A stretch of DNA of 64,000 nucleotides from Lactuca virosa (GCA_928212115.1 CAKMRJ010005523.1:250064184-250128183); one strand, 5' to 3'. Numbered from the stretch's first letter, positions 1 to 10,933 are shown. Numbers and translations: made by a program. The notes: a model not told the origin generated them from the letters alone.

Positions 1-157
1 GATCAGGGGGGTTTATAGAAGGGTCAACTATAGTTAGAGGAGGAATACACGAGGTAAGACCATCATAAATTGTGACATAATGTTTTTATATTAGTCCTTG
101 ATGATTTATAATTCCACCACTTACAAATTTAGTTTTGTATTCATGAATAAGCTCAAT
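1..157 (-). mobile_element. Probable continuation of copia remnant G beyond the Gy1 insertion
   Basis: This stretch lies outside the Gy1 LTR, which starts at 163, and should continue the copia gag remnant seen at 9462-9959. The basis is that Gy1 is flanked by a near-matching 5-bp duplication (TTAAG at 158-162, TTTAG at 9462-9466). In translation it gives only short stop-broken segments, and I see no clear gag motif. The assignment is inferred from the insertion geometry. Confidence 0.4.
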
Positions 158-162
158 TTAAG

Positions 163-2077
163 TGTAACAACCATAAAAATCATGCCAAATTTAAATTTTT
201 TAAAAGACATTCCAAAACCATTGATCATTGCAAAACTTGTTTCCAAAATAGTTTAGTGTCAAAATATCCCAGAATCAAATCATAAACAATAGGAGGTGTA
301 CGATCACGCCTTCGCCTTCCCGCGATCATCAGAAATACCTGAAACAAAATCGACAAATGTAAGCCCGAAGCTTAGTGAGTTCCCCCAAAATGCCCATACA
401 CACATAAACACAAACAACATACTATAGGTCCAATCAACCATCGGGTTGGAATACCCCAGGCCCTTAACCATCGGGTTGGAATGCCAACATACTATAAGTC
501 CAATCATCCTCGGGATGGAATAACCTAGGCCCAAAACCATCGAGTTGGAATGCCCTCATACTACGAGTCCAATCATCCACGGGATGGAATACTCACGGCC
601 CACAACCATCGGGTTGGAATGCCCAGGTCTATTGGCTCTCATACAAAGCAGATGAGCCTCAACCACCAATCAACATGTGCACATATATCAGATAATCACA
701 TAACAGTCTATAGACAAACAAACTGATCTAACGGATCGTACTAGCATAACATCATTCTATCTATCAGGATACTGATATAACAAATCATAACAACATAATA
801 CCATCCTATCTACTAGGATACTAATCTAACAGCTCATACTAGCATAACATATCGGGATAATAATCCAAAAGGGTCGGCCTTGGTGCCTTAGACCCTTGAG
901 CATAGTGAGGAAACTCACCTCACAGATGTCGAACTGTAGAGATAATGCAAGACTCTCGAATCGCAGCTACCAACTCAACCACCTATCACCACCATAGGAC
1001 CAAGTCCATCAGAATCCTAATTACCGAAATGCCCTCAGAAGTCAACTGGTCAACCCTTGGTCAATGTCAAAGTCAACGGTCAAGGTCAACAGTGCATGTT
1101 GACTCGACTCGCCGAGTACAATATACTGACTCGTCGAGTTCCTTCAGAAGTCACAGAGTCATAAAACCCTAGTCGACTCGCCGAGTTTCCAGGCAACTCG
1201 TCGAGTTCAAGCGTGTCCAAAAGTTGGGAAAACCCCATCTGACCCATCGAGTTATCTCTCTGACTTGCCGAGTCCGTGCAGAAACCATCCTCAGGCAATC
1301 TTCATCCGACTCGTTGAGTTGACCATGCAACTCGTCGAGTCCCTTCAGTCCATTACCCATTCAGACGATTTTATGCCACCCCAAAGCTCCAAATTGTAGA
1401 CCTAGCTTCCTAAGGCATAGATTCCATGTAAAGTTGCAAACTTTACGTGCATGCAAGGTCTTAAAGGCTTAGAATCACCAATACCAAGTCTAGAATGATA
1501 TTTATGATAAGATGAGATGTCCTTATGAATTAAAGCTAAGAGCTTTATGCATTTGGGGCCTAAAGAAGTCCAGATCTGAAGCCTTGTTCTTGTGACAAGC
1601 TCAAATCAAAAGTGGCTCCTTTAAACCCTAAGTGTCCAAAGAAGAGATCTAAGTATAAAAGGGTCAAGGTACAAGCTTTTTACCTCAGGCTAGCTCCCAA
1701 AACAATGTAGATGGCAGATCCACTTCCTCTTCTTCAATCCAAACTTCTAAATCTTTGAGTTCCCTTAATGAAAGCACTAAAACACACTTTAGCTCCTCAC
1801 ACATTCAAGAATAGGGTCTACATCGATTAGGGTTTCCTTTTTGGCCGTCAACAAGTGATAAGGGGGCTGAAGGAAGGGACTTAAGGTCCTTTAAATAGGG
1901 TGCAAAACCCGAAATTAGGGTTTTCTCATTCCAGCTCCAACTCGTCGAGTTGGTCACTTAAATCCCGCGGTCAAACCGGTCCCTACTCGACGAGTTAGGG
2001 CATCCAACTCGTCGAGTAGATCCTCCAAAATGAACATAAAACTTGTAAAGCTTATACCTGGGAGTCGGGGTGTTACA
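163..2077 (-). repeat. Gy1 3' LTR
   Basis: The ends read TGTAACAACC and GTGTTACA on the plus strand. The stretch matches 7513-9461 along its length. It contains a tandem repeat at 430-633 and many copies of the palindrome ACTCG-N-CGAGT, clustered at about 1100-1345 and 1938-2020. In element orientation a TATA-like TATTTAAAGG lies near 1890-1902 and a splice-donor-like CTGAG/GTAAAAAG near 1676-1688. Confidence 0.92.
430..633. repeat. Tandem repeat in Gy1 3' LTR, about 69 bp x 3
   Basis: There are three units of about 69 bp. Each has two half-units containing CGGGTTGGAAT or CGGGATGGAAT words. The same array occurs in the 5' LTR at 7792-7990, so it predates insertion. Confidence 0.85.
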
Positions 2078-2093
2078 ATTCTCCCCCACTTGA
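2078..2093 (-). other. Gy1 polypurine tract
   Basis: On the minus strand this reads as an A/G-rich run with GTGGGGGAGAAT directly before the LTR end TGTAACA. It is the expected primer site for plus-strand DNA synthesis. Confidence 0.85.
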
Positions 2094-2094
2094 A

Positions 2095-2529
2095 CTAGAC
2101 TTCGTCCTCGAAGTCCGTTGCAATAAACAACTCGGGGTAGTGCTCCCGCATCTCAGACTTCGGATCCCACGTCCACTCGGATCCTATCTGATGCTCCCAC
2201 TGCACCTTTACCAAAGGTATCTCCTTGTTCCGTAGAACCTTCACCTTCCTCTCAAGAACGGCCACAAGCCTCTCCATGTAATTCAGGCGCTGATCGACCT
2301 GAATATCATCTAGTGACACTACTGCCCCCTCGTCCATAACGCACTTCCGCAACTGGGAAATATGCAAAGTACTGTGGATCTGACTAAGCTCCTCTGGTAG
2401 CTCTAGTCTATATGCCACCTTGCCAACCCTGGCAATGATCCTGAATGGTCCAATGTATCGGGGACCCAATTTCCCCCTCTTCCTGAAGCGGATCACACCC
2501 TTCCAGGGTGAGACCTTCAGGAGTACCAT
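2095..2529 (-). pseudogene. Gy1 integrase C-terminal part with chromodomain
   Basis: This is an open stretch of 144 codons ending in a stop 18 bases from the 3' LTR. The N-terminal half carries the gypsy integrase C-terminal signature (KLGPRYIGPFRI and ELPEELSQIHSTLHISQLRK). The last 50 residues, with VAVLERKVKVLR, VKVQWEH and WTWDPKSEM, resemble a chromodomain. In this clade that domain is thought to steer integration toward marked heterochromatin. It is the C-terminal end of the pol polyprotein. The reading frame upstream is broken, so this is a fragment rather than an independent gene. Confidence 0.88.
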
Positions 2530-3569
2530 GCCACCGACCTAAAGCTCCAACTAAGATCGGCGTCGGTCGGCGTAGCTCTTCTGCCGACTTTGTGAGGTCT
2601 GCAACCGTTGTCTAATCTGCTGAATCATCTCAGTAGTCTGCAGGACTACCTCGGTCCGACCCGTCACCCTGTGACCCACCTCACCCTAACAGACTGGGGT
2701 GCGTCATCTCCGCCCATACAACAGCTCATATGGTGGAGCACCAATGCTGGAGTGAAAGTTGTTGTTGTAGGAGAATTCTGCAAGGGGTAGGTAGGAGTCC
2801 CAGCTCCTATAGAAGTCAATAACATAGGATCTCAACATGTCCTCAAGAGTCTGTATGGTTCACTCACTCTGGCCGTCCGTCTGCGGATGATAGGCTATAC
2901 TGAAGTGCAGCCGTGTGCCCAGTTCCTCGTGGAACTTCTGCCAAAATCGGGAGGTAAACTGAACATCACGGTCTGAGACGATAGAGACCGGAACCCCATG
3001 ACTAGCGACAATCTCGCGTATATACACATTGGCCAACTTCTCGGTCGATGAGCTCTCCCGGATGGGCAGAAAATGAGCACTCTTGGTCAATCGATCCACG
3101 ATGACCCAAATAGCGTCAAACCCCTTCGCCGTTCTCGGCAACTTGGTGATGAAATCCATCGTGATCTGTTCTCATTTCCACATGGGAATCTCTAGAGGCT
3201 GCAGCTTGCCTTGCGGCCTCTGGTGCTCGGCCTTGACCATCCTGCAGGTCAAGCACCTCTCAACATACCAAACGATCTCTCGCTTCATGCACGACCACCA
3301 GTAACTCAATCGCAAGTCCCGATACATCTTGGTGTCCCCGGGTGAATAAAGAAGCGAGACCTATGAGCCTCCTCTAATATAGTCTGTCTGACCCCACCAG
3401 ACATCAGAACCCAGACCCGACCGCAACGGGTCATTAATCCTCGGCTATCCTGAACAAACTGGGTGTTCTCACCCCTAATCCTCTCCAACTTCCAATTCTC
3501 CTGACTCATACCCTCTGCCTGGGCTTCCCTGATCAAGCCCACAAGTGAAGAATGCACTAAAATCCTCAT
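2530..3569 (-). pseudogene. Gy1 integrase zinc-binding region and catalytic core, broken
   Basis: Read on the minus strand, 3306-3569 gives the linker and start of the HHCC zinc-binding region (ILEEAHRSRFFIHPG). A frameshift follows. At 2860-3159 comes the integrase core: MDFITKLPRTAKGFDAIWVI, then VDRLTKSAHF with the first catalytic Asp, VSDRDVQFTSRFW with the second, and YHPQTDGQSE supplying the Glu. The enzyme would insert element cDNA into host DNA. The core itself is open but disconnected from the zinc-binding region and the C-terminal part, so the product is not made as one protein. Confidence 0.88.
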
Positions 3570-3574
3570 TCACG

Positions 3575-4126
3575 TCATGGAGTGGATGATCCGACTGACT
3601 TGCGGCTCAGAGTGTCCGCAACCATGTTCTCTTTACCTGGGTGGTAAAGGATCTCACAGTCGTAGTCCTTGACTACATCCAGCCATCTGCGCTGTGTCAT
3701 GTTCAGGTTCCGCTGATCCATGATGTGTCTCAGGCTCTTGTGGTCCGTGTAGATGGTACATCGGACTCCACAGAGGTAATGTCTCCAAATATTGAGAGCG
3801 AATACCACCGCTCCCAACTCCAGATCATGAGTAGGGTATCTCGTCTCATGCGGCTTCAATTGCCGCGATGCATATGCTATCACCCGTCCTCTCTGCATGA
3901 GGACCGCTCCCAGTCCCGTGATGGATGCATCACAGGACACCACAAAATCCTCAACTCCCTCCGGAAGAGTCAAGACTGGAGCCTCGCATAGTCCCTGTCT
4001 GAGGGTCTCAAACGCCCTCTTCTGCTCGAGGCCCCTCCAAAAATCCACCCCCTTCCTCGTCAGACGAGTGAGGGGTACTGCAATCTTGGAAAAATCATGT
4101 ATGAATCTCCGGTAGTACCCTGCCAA
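3575..4126 (-). pseudogene. Gy1 RNase H domain
   Basis: An open stretch of 183 codons starts with the RT thumb/connection motif GYYRRFIHDFSKIA. It continues into RNase H, with SCDASITGLGAVLMQ carrying the first catalytic Asp, HDLELGAVVFAL the Glu, YTDHKSLRHIM the second Asp, and NMVADTLSRK the last. RNase H removes the RNA template during reverse transcription. All the acidic residues I can place are present, so the damage lies in neighbouring segments. It is separated by a stop and frameshift from RT upstream and integrase downstream. Confidence 0.9.
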
Positions 4127-4945
4127 TCCTAAGAAGCTCCTGATATTCGAGGGAGATTTCGGAACCTCCCACTACATAACCGCCTCGATTTTGGCCGGAT
4201 CGACCAAAATCCCCTCCTGGTTAACGAGATGTCCAAGGAACTGAACCTCTCGTAACCAAAACTCGCACTTTGAAAACTTGGCATAAAGCGATTCTTGCCT
4301 CAGAACTCCCAATAACTCCCGTAGATGCTCCTCATGCTGCTATCGGGTCTTGGATTACACCAAGATATCATCTATGAACACTATGACCGAGCGATCGAGC
4401 ATCGGCCTGCAGACCCGATTCATCAGGTCCATAAATACTGATGGCGTGTTGGTGAGCCCAAACGACATCACCACAAACTCGTAATGTACATAACGAGTTC
4501 AGAACACGGTCTTCTCCACGTCCTCCTCCCTAACCCTAACCTGATGGTACCCGAACCTCAGATCTATCTTGGAGAACCAAGATGCTCCATGCAACTGATC
4601 AAAAAGATCATCTATCCTCGGGAGTGGATAACGGTTCTTCACCGTTAACTTGTTCACTCCCGGTAGTCAATGCACATCAGGTGTGAACCATCCTTCTTCC
4701 TGACGAAGAGAATAGGCGCTCCCCACGGAGAACTGCTCGGACGAATGAACTGCTTGCCAATCAGTTCCTGCAGCTGTGATGACAACTCATGCATCTCTGG
4801 TGGTGCCAACCGATATGGCGCCTTGGCGATAGGGGCCACACCTGGCACAAGGTCAATCCTGAAGTCGACCTGCCTCTCCGGAGGCACTCATGGTAACTCC
4901 TCCGAAAACATCTCGGCAAACTCTTTGACCACTGGAGCCTATGAT
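4127..4945 (-). pseudogene. Gy1 reverse transcriptase, broken
   Basis: The RT start is clear at 4654-4887, with PPERQVDFRIDLVPG, APYRLAPPEM and SSPWGAPILFVRKKDGS, typical of gypsy RT. The frame breaks after MCIDYRE. Farther along, the catalytic FIDDILV motif is readable on the minus strand near 4354-4378. The codon after FIDDILV, where a Tyr is usual, is a TAA stop at 4355-4357. Several further stops and frame changes lie between the two parts. The order relative to protease and RNase H is normal. Confidence 0.88.
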
Positions 4946-5424
4946 ACTGAAACCTGATCCCTGACCCGCGTATCCACTACATACACTAGATAACCCGCAC
5001 ACCCGTGCTAAATGTACTGTCGTGCCCTGGCAGCGAAACAAAACCCTGATCCCAATATGGTGCCCTCGCCATAAACAATTAGTTCTCCCCCACTTGGGGT
5101 TCGAACTACCACTCGCTGACCCTCGCAGTCAATCATGGCACCGAAACGACAAAGTCAGTCCATACCCACGATCACACATACATCCCCCATGGGAATCGGA
5201 ATCAGGTCTATCGGGAAAGATTCCCCGAAGATCTCCAATACGCAACCCCGATAGACCGAAGAAGTGGAAACCCCGTGTTTGTTGGTGATGGAGACTCGCA
5301 ATGGACGCTCTAACTCTCCCACTGGCAACCCGAAATCCCTACTGAAAGACTGAGAAACAAACGACCAACTCGCCCCCCGAGTCAAACAATACCAAAGCAG
5401 GTAAGGAGCTCACTAAAAACGTAC
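4946..5424 (-). pseudogene. Gy1 aspartic protease, broken
   Basis: At 5155-5385 the minus strand reads RGASWSFVSQSFSRDFGLP and FGESFPIDLIPIPMGDVCVI, matching the retropepsin region of Tekay-like elements. The active-site D-S/T-G triad normally precedes ASxSFVS. Here the equivalent residues are T-R-G, so the catalytic Asp appears lost or out of frame. It lies between the gag zinc knuckles and RT, as expected. Confidence 0.8.
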
Positions 5425-6724
5425 CTAATCATAGATATAAACATATAAGCACATAACAGATACAATCAGTAAGATAAGGGATAGAAACATACCAGCAACC
5501 ACGTATGGTGCTGCCCTGGCCTCCTCTGTTGTAAGCTGGAAGGCGCGTCCCTGGGCCCTCGGGGGCGCTGCTCGAACCTGACTCTCGTCAGTGATCCTCA
5601 GTGTAGCCGGCGCAGGAGCCTGCGCCGGCTTGGCGGCTAGTAGGGGACACTGGGCCTTCATATGGCCCATTTTCTCACAATGATAACATAATCTGACCCC
5701 AGGAGTTGGAGTCTGCTGCCTACAATCCCTAGCAATGTGGCCCTGCTTGCCACATTTGTGGCACCCGGTCCCCGATCGGCAGACCCCCGGATGAGCCTTC
5801 CCGCACTTCGCACAAGTGCGGCCTGACTGTCCTCCAGTCCTAGTCTTAGCGGTCTTGGACCGCTTTGGTGCCAGTTGTGACTGTGACGGGGCCTGGTGCT
5901 GCTCCCTTAACTACAACTCAATCTTCAACCCACGTCGCCTAGCGGCCTCTTGTAGATCCAGAAGCGTATCACAACACTGGGTCGCCACAAACTGTCGAAT
6001 ATAAGTCTTGAGCATGCTCATATAACCTGTCATCTAAGCCTGCTCAGAAGCAAACTCGAGGCAGAACATCGCCCTCTTAGTAAACCTGCGGGAGATCTCC
6101 GCCACTGTCTCCCCATCCTGTCTCAAATCCAGAAACTCCTGAGCTAGTCGCTCTCGCTCAACCCATGGGATGTAGCGAGCGTGGAACATATCCCTGAACT
6201 GCTCCTAAGTAACCGCATCCCTCTGGTCATCGGAATACGATCCAGTCATCAACCTCCACCAGTCTTTTTCCTCATATCTCAGTAGGTTCAGGGCACATCT
6301 GACCTTCTGGTCAGTAGGGCATGAACACGTGAAGAAAAAACCCCTCCACGTCAGATAGCCACCTCATGGCTTTGATGGGGTCCTGAGTCCCATCAAAAGA
6401 AGGGGGCTTCGTGTTATCAAAGTCCCGATATTGAAAAGCCCGATTGGCTCGTCCCCCTGCCGCTGAAGCTGCTGCGACAGCTGACTGAGCTAGGGTTGCA
6501 TATTTGTCATCAAAATACTCTATCATGGCGGTCTTAATAGACCCAAACATCTCTGGAATCTGACCCCGGACAATCCCAACCAAATCCTCGCGGATGATCT
6601 CCCTGACACGATCCTCTGTCAACGCTGGCCCACCCTGGCCGATAATCTCGGGCTCCATCGGGGCATCCTGATCGCCCTGTACTGATCTCGATCCGGATCC
6701 AGTCACAAAACGCCTCGTAACCAT
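5425..6724 (-). pseudogene. Gy1 gag, broken
   Basis: The likely start is the second Met of MMVTRRFVTGSGSR. Residues VREIIREDLVG and NTKPPSFDGTQDPIKAMRWL are a typical plant gypsy gag N-terminus, ending at a frame break near 6311. The nucleocapsid end holds three readable CCHC-type knuckles: CAKCGKAHPGVC and CHKCGKQGHIARDC near 5755-5820, and CYHCEKMGHMKAQC at 5651-5692. Stops separate these from the N-terminal part. A splice-acceptor-like TTTTCAG directly precedes the start codon (see the leader intron entry). Gag would form the particle that packages the element RNA. Confidence 0.88.
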
Positions 6725-6772
6725 CATACTGAAAATACACCAGGAAGATATCAGATAATCCGCATAAATAAC

Positions 6773-7492
6773 AGGGAACCAACTCCCAACTAAACCCTAG
6801 GATTGTGACTTCCTTGCTACGCGTATGGGTCCTGTGCTTTCAGTAGTACGGACCCATACTACCTTCCATACCTACCCATATTTGTATCAAGTATCATCAC
6901 AACGTCCTAAAAAAATACATATGCACGATGATTGCTCAATCCTCACTCCTAGAGGAATACTAAATATCTCATAACTGGCGAACTCTTCCCAAACAACCCA
7001 TCCATGAAACTTCGACCAACCCTGCAGCACTCGTGTATGCTAGCCATACATAACGCTGGACCCTATAGACTTTCGAATACCTGGTCCTACCCTAAGCCCT
7101 TCATCAAACAAGAACAGGAAATAAGGCCAAACCAAACATTCTCAGGCTATAAGATTTTAATTATGTACGGTCGTAATGCATACACTAAGCAACTACAGTA
7201 ATGATGTCAATTTCATATAAGGAAAGACACTAGGCTATCAAGCATCATATAATCAGGAAATTCTATCATGCAATTCCTGAAGATCCCTAGCCTAGTACTT
7301 GCATGTTGTTCTAACATATCACATAAATCAAATAATCCGTAAGGTATTTTGTGGTTTACTTACTGGCTCCCACTGATCGTACACTCTGCATCCTCCTTTG
7401 TTATTTTGAAAACCATTTGGAAAAATCATTTTGAAAATCTTGTCCTTAGTTTGAGACTAGATTCACACGAGTGTTCCTCCAATTCACTAAAA
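6773..7492 (-). other. Gy1 untranslated leader between PBS and gag
   Basis: About 700 bp with no gene. It includes, near 6820-6890, a conserved word set (GGGTAGGTATGGAAGGTAGTATGGG on the minus strand, interrupted and degenerate) that recurs in the leaders of GyA (about 24440-24510) and GyB (about 43500-43570). I see no coding signal. Confidence 0.6.
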
Positions 7493-7509
7493 CCAAGACT
7501 CCGATACCA
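7493..7509 (-). other. Gy1 primer-binding site (initiator tRNA-Met type)
   Basis: The minus strand reads TGGTATCGGAGTCTTGG directly inside the 5' LTR. This is close to the TGGTATCAGAGC word complementary to the 3' end of plant initiator tRNA-Met, with one change in the core. Confidence 0.85.
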
Positions 7510-7512
7510 ACT

Positions 7513-9461
7513 AGTAACAACCATAAAAATCACGCCAAAATTAATTTTTTTAAAAAACATTCCAAATCCATTGATCATTACAAAACTTGTTTCCAAAATA
7601 GTTTAGTGTCAAAATATCCCATAATCAAATCATAAACAATAGGAGGTGTACGATCACGCCTTCGCCTTCCCGCAATCATCAGAAGTACCTGAAACAAAAT
7701 CAACAACTGTAAGCCCGAAGCTTAGTGAGTTCCCCCAAAATGCCCATACATATATAAACATATAGATAAACACAAACAACATACTATGGGTCCAATCAAC
7801 CATCGGGTTGGAATACCCCAGGCCCTCGACCATCGGGTTAGAATGCCAACATACTATAGGTCCAGTCATCCTCAGGATGGAATACCCGAGGCCCACAACC
7901 ATTGGGTTGGAATGCCCTCATACTACGAGTACAATCATCCTCGGGATGGAATACTCACACCCCACAACCATTAGGTTGGAATGCCCAGGTCTATTGGCTC
8001 TTGCACAAAGCAGATGAGCCTCAACCACTAATCAACATGTGCACATATATCAGATAATGACATAACAGTCTACAGACAAACAAACCGATCTAACCAATCG
8101 TACTAGCAGAACATCATCCTATCTATCAGGATACTGATATAACAGATCCTAACAACATAATACCATCCTATCTACCAGGATACTAATCTCACAGCTCATA
8201 CTAGCATAGCATATCAGGATAACAATCCAAAAGGGTCGACCTTGGTGCCTTAGACCCTTGAGCATAGTGAGGAAACTCACCTCACAGATGTCGAACTGTA
8301 GAGATAATGCAAGACTCTCGAATCGCAGCCACGAACTCAACCACCTATCACAACCATAGGACAAGGTCCATCAGAATCCCAATTACCAAAATGCCCTCAG
8401 AAGTCAACTGGTCAACCCTTGGTCAATGCCAAAGTCAACGGTCAAGGTCAACAGTCCATGTTGACCCGACTCGTCGAGTACAATATACTAACTCGTTGAT
8501 TTCCTCCAAAACTCAAAGAGTCATAAAACCCTAGTCAACTCGCTGAGTTTCCAGGCAACTCGTCGAGTTCAAGCGTGTCCAAAAGTCAGGAAAACCCCAT
8601 CTGACTCGTTGAGTTGTCTCGCTGACTCGCCGAGTCCATGCAGAAACCATCCTCAGGCAATCTTCATCCGACTCGTCGAGTTGACCATACAACTCTTCGA
8701 GTCCCTTCAGTCCATTACCCATTCAGATGATTTTAAGCCACCCCAAAGCTCCAAATTGTAGATCTAGCTTCCTAAGGCACAGATTCCACATAAAGTTGCA
8801 AACTTTACGTGCATGCAAGGTCTTAAAGGCTTAGAATCACCAATACCAAGTCTATAATGAGATTTATGATAAGATAAGATGTCCTTATGAATTAAAGCTC
8901 AGAGCTTTATGCATTTGGGGCCTGGAGAAGTCCAGATCTGAAGCCTTGTTCTTGTGACAAGCTCAAACCCAAAGTGACTCCTTTAAACCCTAAGTGTCCA
9001 AAGAAGATATCTAAGTATGAAAGGGTCAAGGTACAAGCTTTTTACCTCAGTCTAGCTCCCAAAACGATGTAGATAGCAGATCCACTTCATCTTCTTCAAT
9101 CCAAGCTTCTAAATCTTTGAGTTCCCTTAATGAAAGCACTAAAACACACTTTAGCTCCTCACACACTCAAGAATAGGGTCTAAATCGATTAGGGTTTCGT
9201 TTTTGTCCGTCAACAAGTGATAAGGGGGCTAAAGGAAGGGACTTAAGGTCGTTTAAATAGGGTGCAAACCCTGAAATTTGGGTTTTCTCATTCCAGCTCC
9301 AACTCGTCGAGTTGGGTCCTCCAACTCGTCGAGTTGGTCACTTAAATCCTGCGGTCAAACCGGTCCCTACTCGACGAGTTAGGACATCCAACTCATTGAG
9401 TAGATCCTCCAAAATGAACATAAAACTTGTAAAGCTTATACCTGGGAGTCGGGGTGTTAGA
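7513..9461 (-). repeat. Gy1 5' LTR
   Basis: This is the second copy of the 163-2077 LTR. It differs by many point changes. It also carries an extra duplicated palindrome segment around 9298-9340, where GTTGGGTCCTCCAACTCGTC is inserted relative to the other LTR. Both terminal dinucleotides have decayed. In element orientation a hairpin AAACCC-N8-GGGTTT precedes the TATA-like TATTTAAAC (9252-9259). Confidence 0.92.
7792..7990. repeat. Tandem repeat in Gy1 5' LTR
   Basis: Three units of about 69 bp, as at 430-633, with extra substitutions in individual units. Confidence 0.85.
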
Positions 9462-9959
9462 TTTAGTTAGCAAATTTTATTCAGTTTGAATTGTTTGAAA
9501 ATAAGTGCTCATATTTATGATTGATTCCTTTGAGCAAATAAGTGCTCATATTTACGATTGAGACTGTTTTCCCTAGTCACTTTGACTTCTTTAGTTTCTT
9601 CTTACGCTACCTTCATCATATCAATCATCAGCATAATAAGGAAGAGAGTTTCCTATTACAACATGAGCTCAAACATCAAGGTTATGTAAGCGCTTATCAT
9701 CTTCACTAACCAAATGTTTATGAGTTTTCTTAAAGACACCAGCCTTTACGACATCTTTTGTCTCATCGAAGGTGGGAACATGTGGACCCTGTTCGATAAT
9801 ATCCATCATATCATGATCGATGGTTTTCATGAATAACCATAACTTTTTTTTTCCACATAGGAAAGTTCTTTTCATCGAAAGTAGGAATTTTGTTTCCAGA
9901 AGTGTACTTGAGTAGATTTTAGAGTCAGAAGAAGAAGGTGGAGAAGATGGTTTAGTCAT
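9462..9959 (-). pseudogene. G copia gag N-terminal fragment
   Basis: The start Met at 9959 (MTKPSSPPSSSDSKIY) is followed by motifs of copia gag proteins: an FDEKNFPMWKKK-like segment in one frame, then WLFMKTIDHDMMDIIEQGPH and HLVSEDDKRLHNLDV in another. The frame changes at the A-run near 9850-9860. After a stop at 9669, homology seems to continue (IGNSLPYY) with further stops up to the Gy1 junction. Gag would be the capsid protein. This copy is truncated and frameshifted. Confidence 0.75.
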
Positions 9960-9974
9960 TGCGAGATATGAGTA

Positions 9975-9990
9975 CCTGCTCTAATACCAA
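9975..9990 (-). other. G primer-binding site
   Basis: The minus strand reads TTGGTATTAGAGCAGG next to the LTR end CTTCA. It fits an initiator tRNA-Met PBS with one change in the core. Confidence 0.75.
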
Positions 9991-9991
9991 T

Positions 9992-10413
9992 TGAAGGATC
10001 AAGATTAGAACATAAAATATCAAGCAATGAGAACAACAATAAGAGAGGTTAATTAAAAACAAATTCCGATTAAGAAAATCTCTCACAAGGAGAGAGTGCA
10101 CAAAGCGATAGTTTTACATGCAACCCTAGCGTAACATATATACTAGGTTGATAACTATTCTAGATTCAAATCCCTACATATCATGGATTTGAATAACTAT
10201 GATAACTACCATATATTAAAGATATATATACTATACAAAATAGATCCTATCACAAAGATAACGAATCAAAACAATTAAATAATAAGAAACATATCATGTT
10301 GTTCCTGAAGCTTGATCAATGTCTGATTATGCTAATGTTGGTGATTTATTCATCGTGATAAAGTTTTGATTAATCAGACTATAAGGTTTGACATTACAAA
10401 TACAAGTACAACA
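9992..10413 (-). repeat. G 5' LTR, 422 bp
   Basis: On the plus strand it starts TGAAGGATC and ends AAGTACAACA, giving TG...CA termini in element orientation. The boundary at 9992 is fixed by the adjacent PBS. The outer boundary is inferred from the terminal TGTTG word, as no second LTR is available. Confidence 0.65.
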
Positions 10414-10923
10414 CTTAATACAAAAACCTATTTGGTGTTGGATTAGGTGTCTAAACCCATAACTATAATTGGTATAAACTTGAATTGATATTAGCACAGT
10501 CCTTTTGGGTTGCCTTCAAACCGACAATTGAATAGGATGACTGTTAGAGAGAGAAGAATGGTTTATTAATTTATTACTTGGTTAATAAATTAATTAGAAA
10601 TCAAAATAAATGATTTGTTAATATATTATGAGAATAATATACTAATTAGAAATATTATTATTTAATTAAGAATTAATCAGAAATTAATTAGAATTAATTT
10701 TGGGATTAATTGGATTAATTAAAACTACAGGGGTTAAACTGTAATTGTGCAATAGTTGAACAAGAGGCATTCTAGAATCATCCTAGAGCCTTGGACGTTT
10801 TTCCATGGTTCTAGAGGATCTAGAATATCTAGAATTATCCTTGGAGGATAATCAGGAAACCAGATAGATACCAAAAATAAGATAGTGTTATTTTTTTGGA
10901 CTTATCTAGGGTTTCTTGGTACA

Positions 10924-10933
10924 CTATATAAAG
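10924..10933 (+). promoter_or_regulatory. Co1 LTR TATA box
   Basis: CTATATAAAG in the 5' LTR, repeated at 17901-17910 in the 3' LTR. It is the probable core promoter of the element. Confidence 0.7.

Larger units (their letters stand above)
6729..9045 (-). other. Gy1 predicted leader intron (LTR donor to gag ATG)
   Basis: The minus strand has CTGAG/GTAAAAAGC in the 5' LTR (intron start 9045), downstream of the TATA-like box at about 9252-9259. It has TGTATTTTCAG/TATGATGG at the gag start (intron end 6729). The PBS at 7493-7509 would be inside the intron. This is pattern recognition only. The donor and acceptor words fit plant splice sites well, but no transcript evidence is available here. 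Confidence 0.5.
163..9461 (-). mobile_element. Gy1: decayed Ty3/gypsy chromovirus, minus strand, inserted in copia G
   Basis: This is a full-length LTR retrotransposon read on the minus strand. The 3' LTR is at 163-2077 and the 5' LTR at 7513-9461. A tRNA-Met type primer-binding site sits beside the 5' LTR, and a purine-rich tract (GTGGGGGAGAAT on the minus strand) sits beside the 3' LTR. The internal order gag, protease, RT, RNase H, integrase, chromodomain is that of Ty3/gypsy chromoviruses, and a Tekay/Del-like lineage is likely from the chromodomain. Stops and frameshifts break every domain, so it cannot encode its proteins now. The flanking 5-bp duplication has one mismatch (TTAAG/TTTAG). 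The terminal dinucleotides of the 5' LTR have mutated, consistent with an older insertion. Confidence 0.93.
9462..10413 (-). mobile_element. G: 5' end of a Ty1/copia element, cut by Gy1
   Basis: Read on the minus strand, a 422-bp LTR (10413 to 9992, TGTTGTACTTG to CTTCA) is followed by a PBS (TTGGTATTAGAGC) and a gag N-terminus. The element is cut at 9466/158 by Gy1 and its remainder lies off the left edge of the window. The second LTR is not in the window. Confidence 0.8.

Noticed and set aside
1100..1345. Spaced ACTCG palindromes as a CRISPR array
   Set aside because: Spacing is irregular, the units are short palindromes within an LTR, and the genome is a plant.
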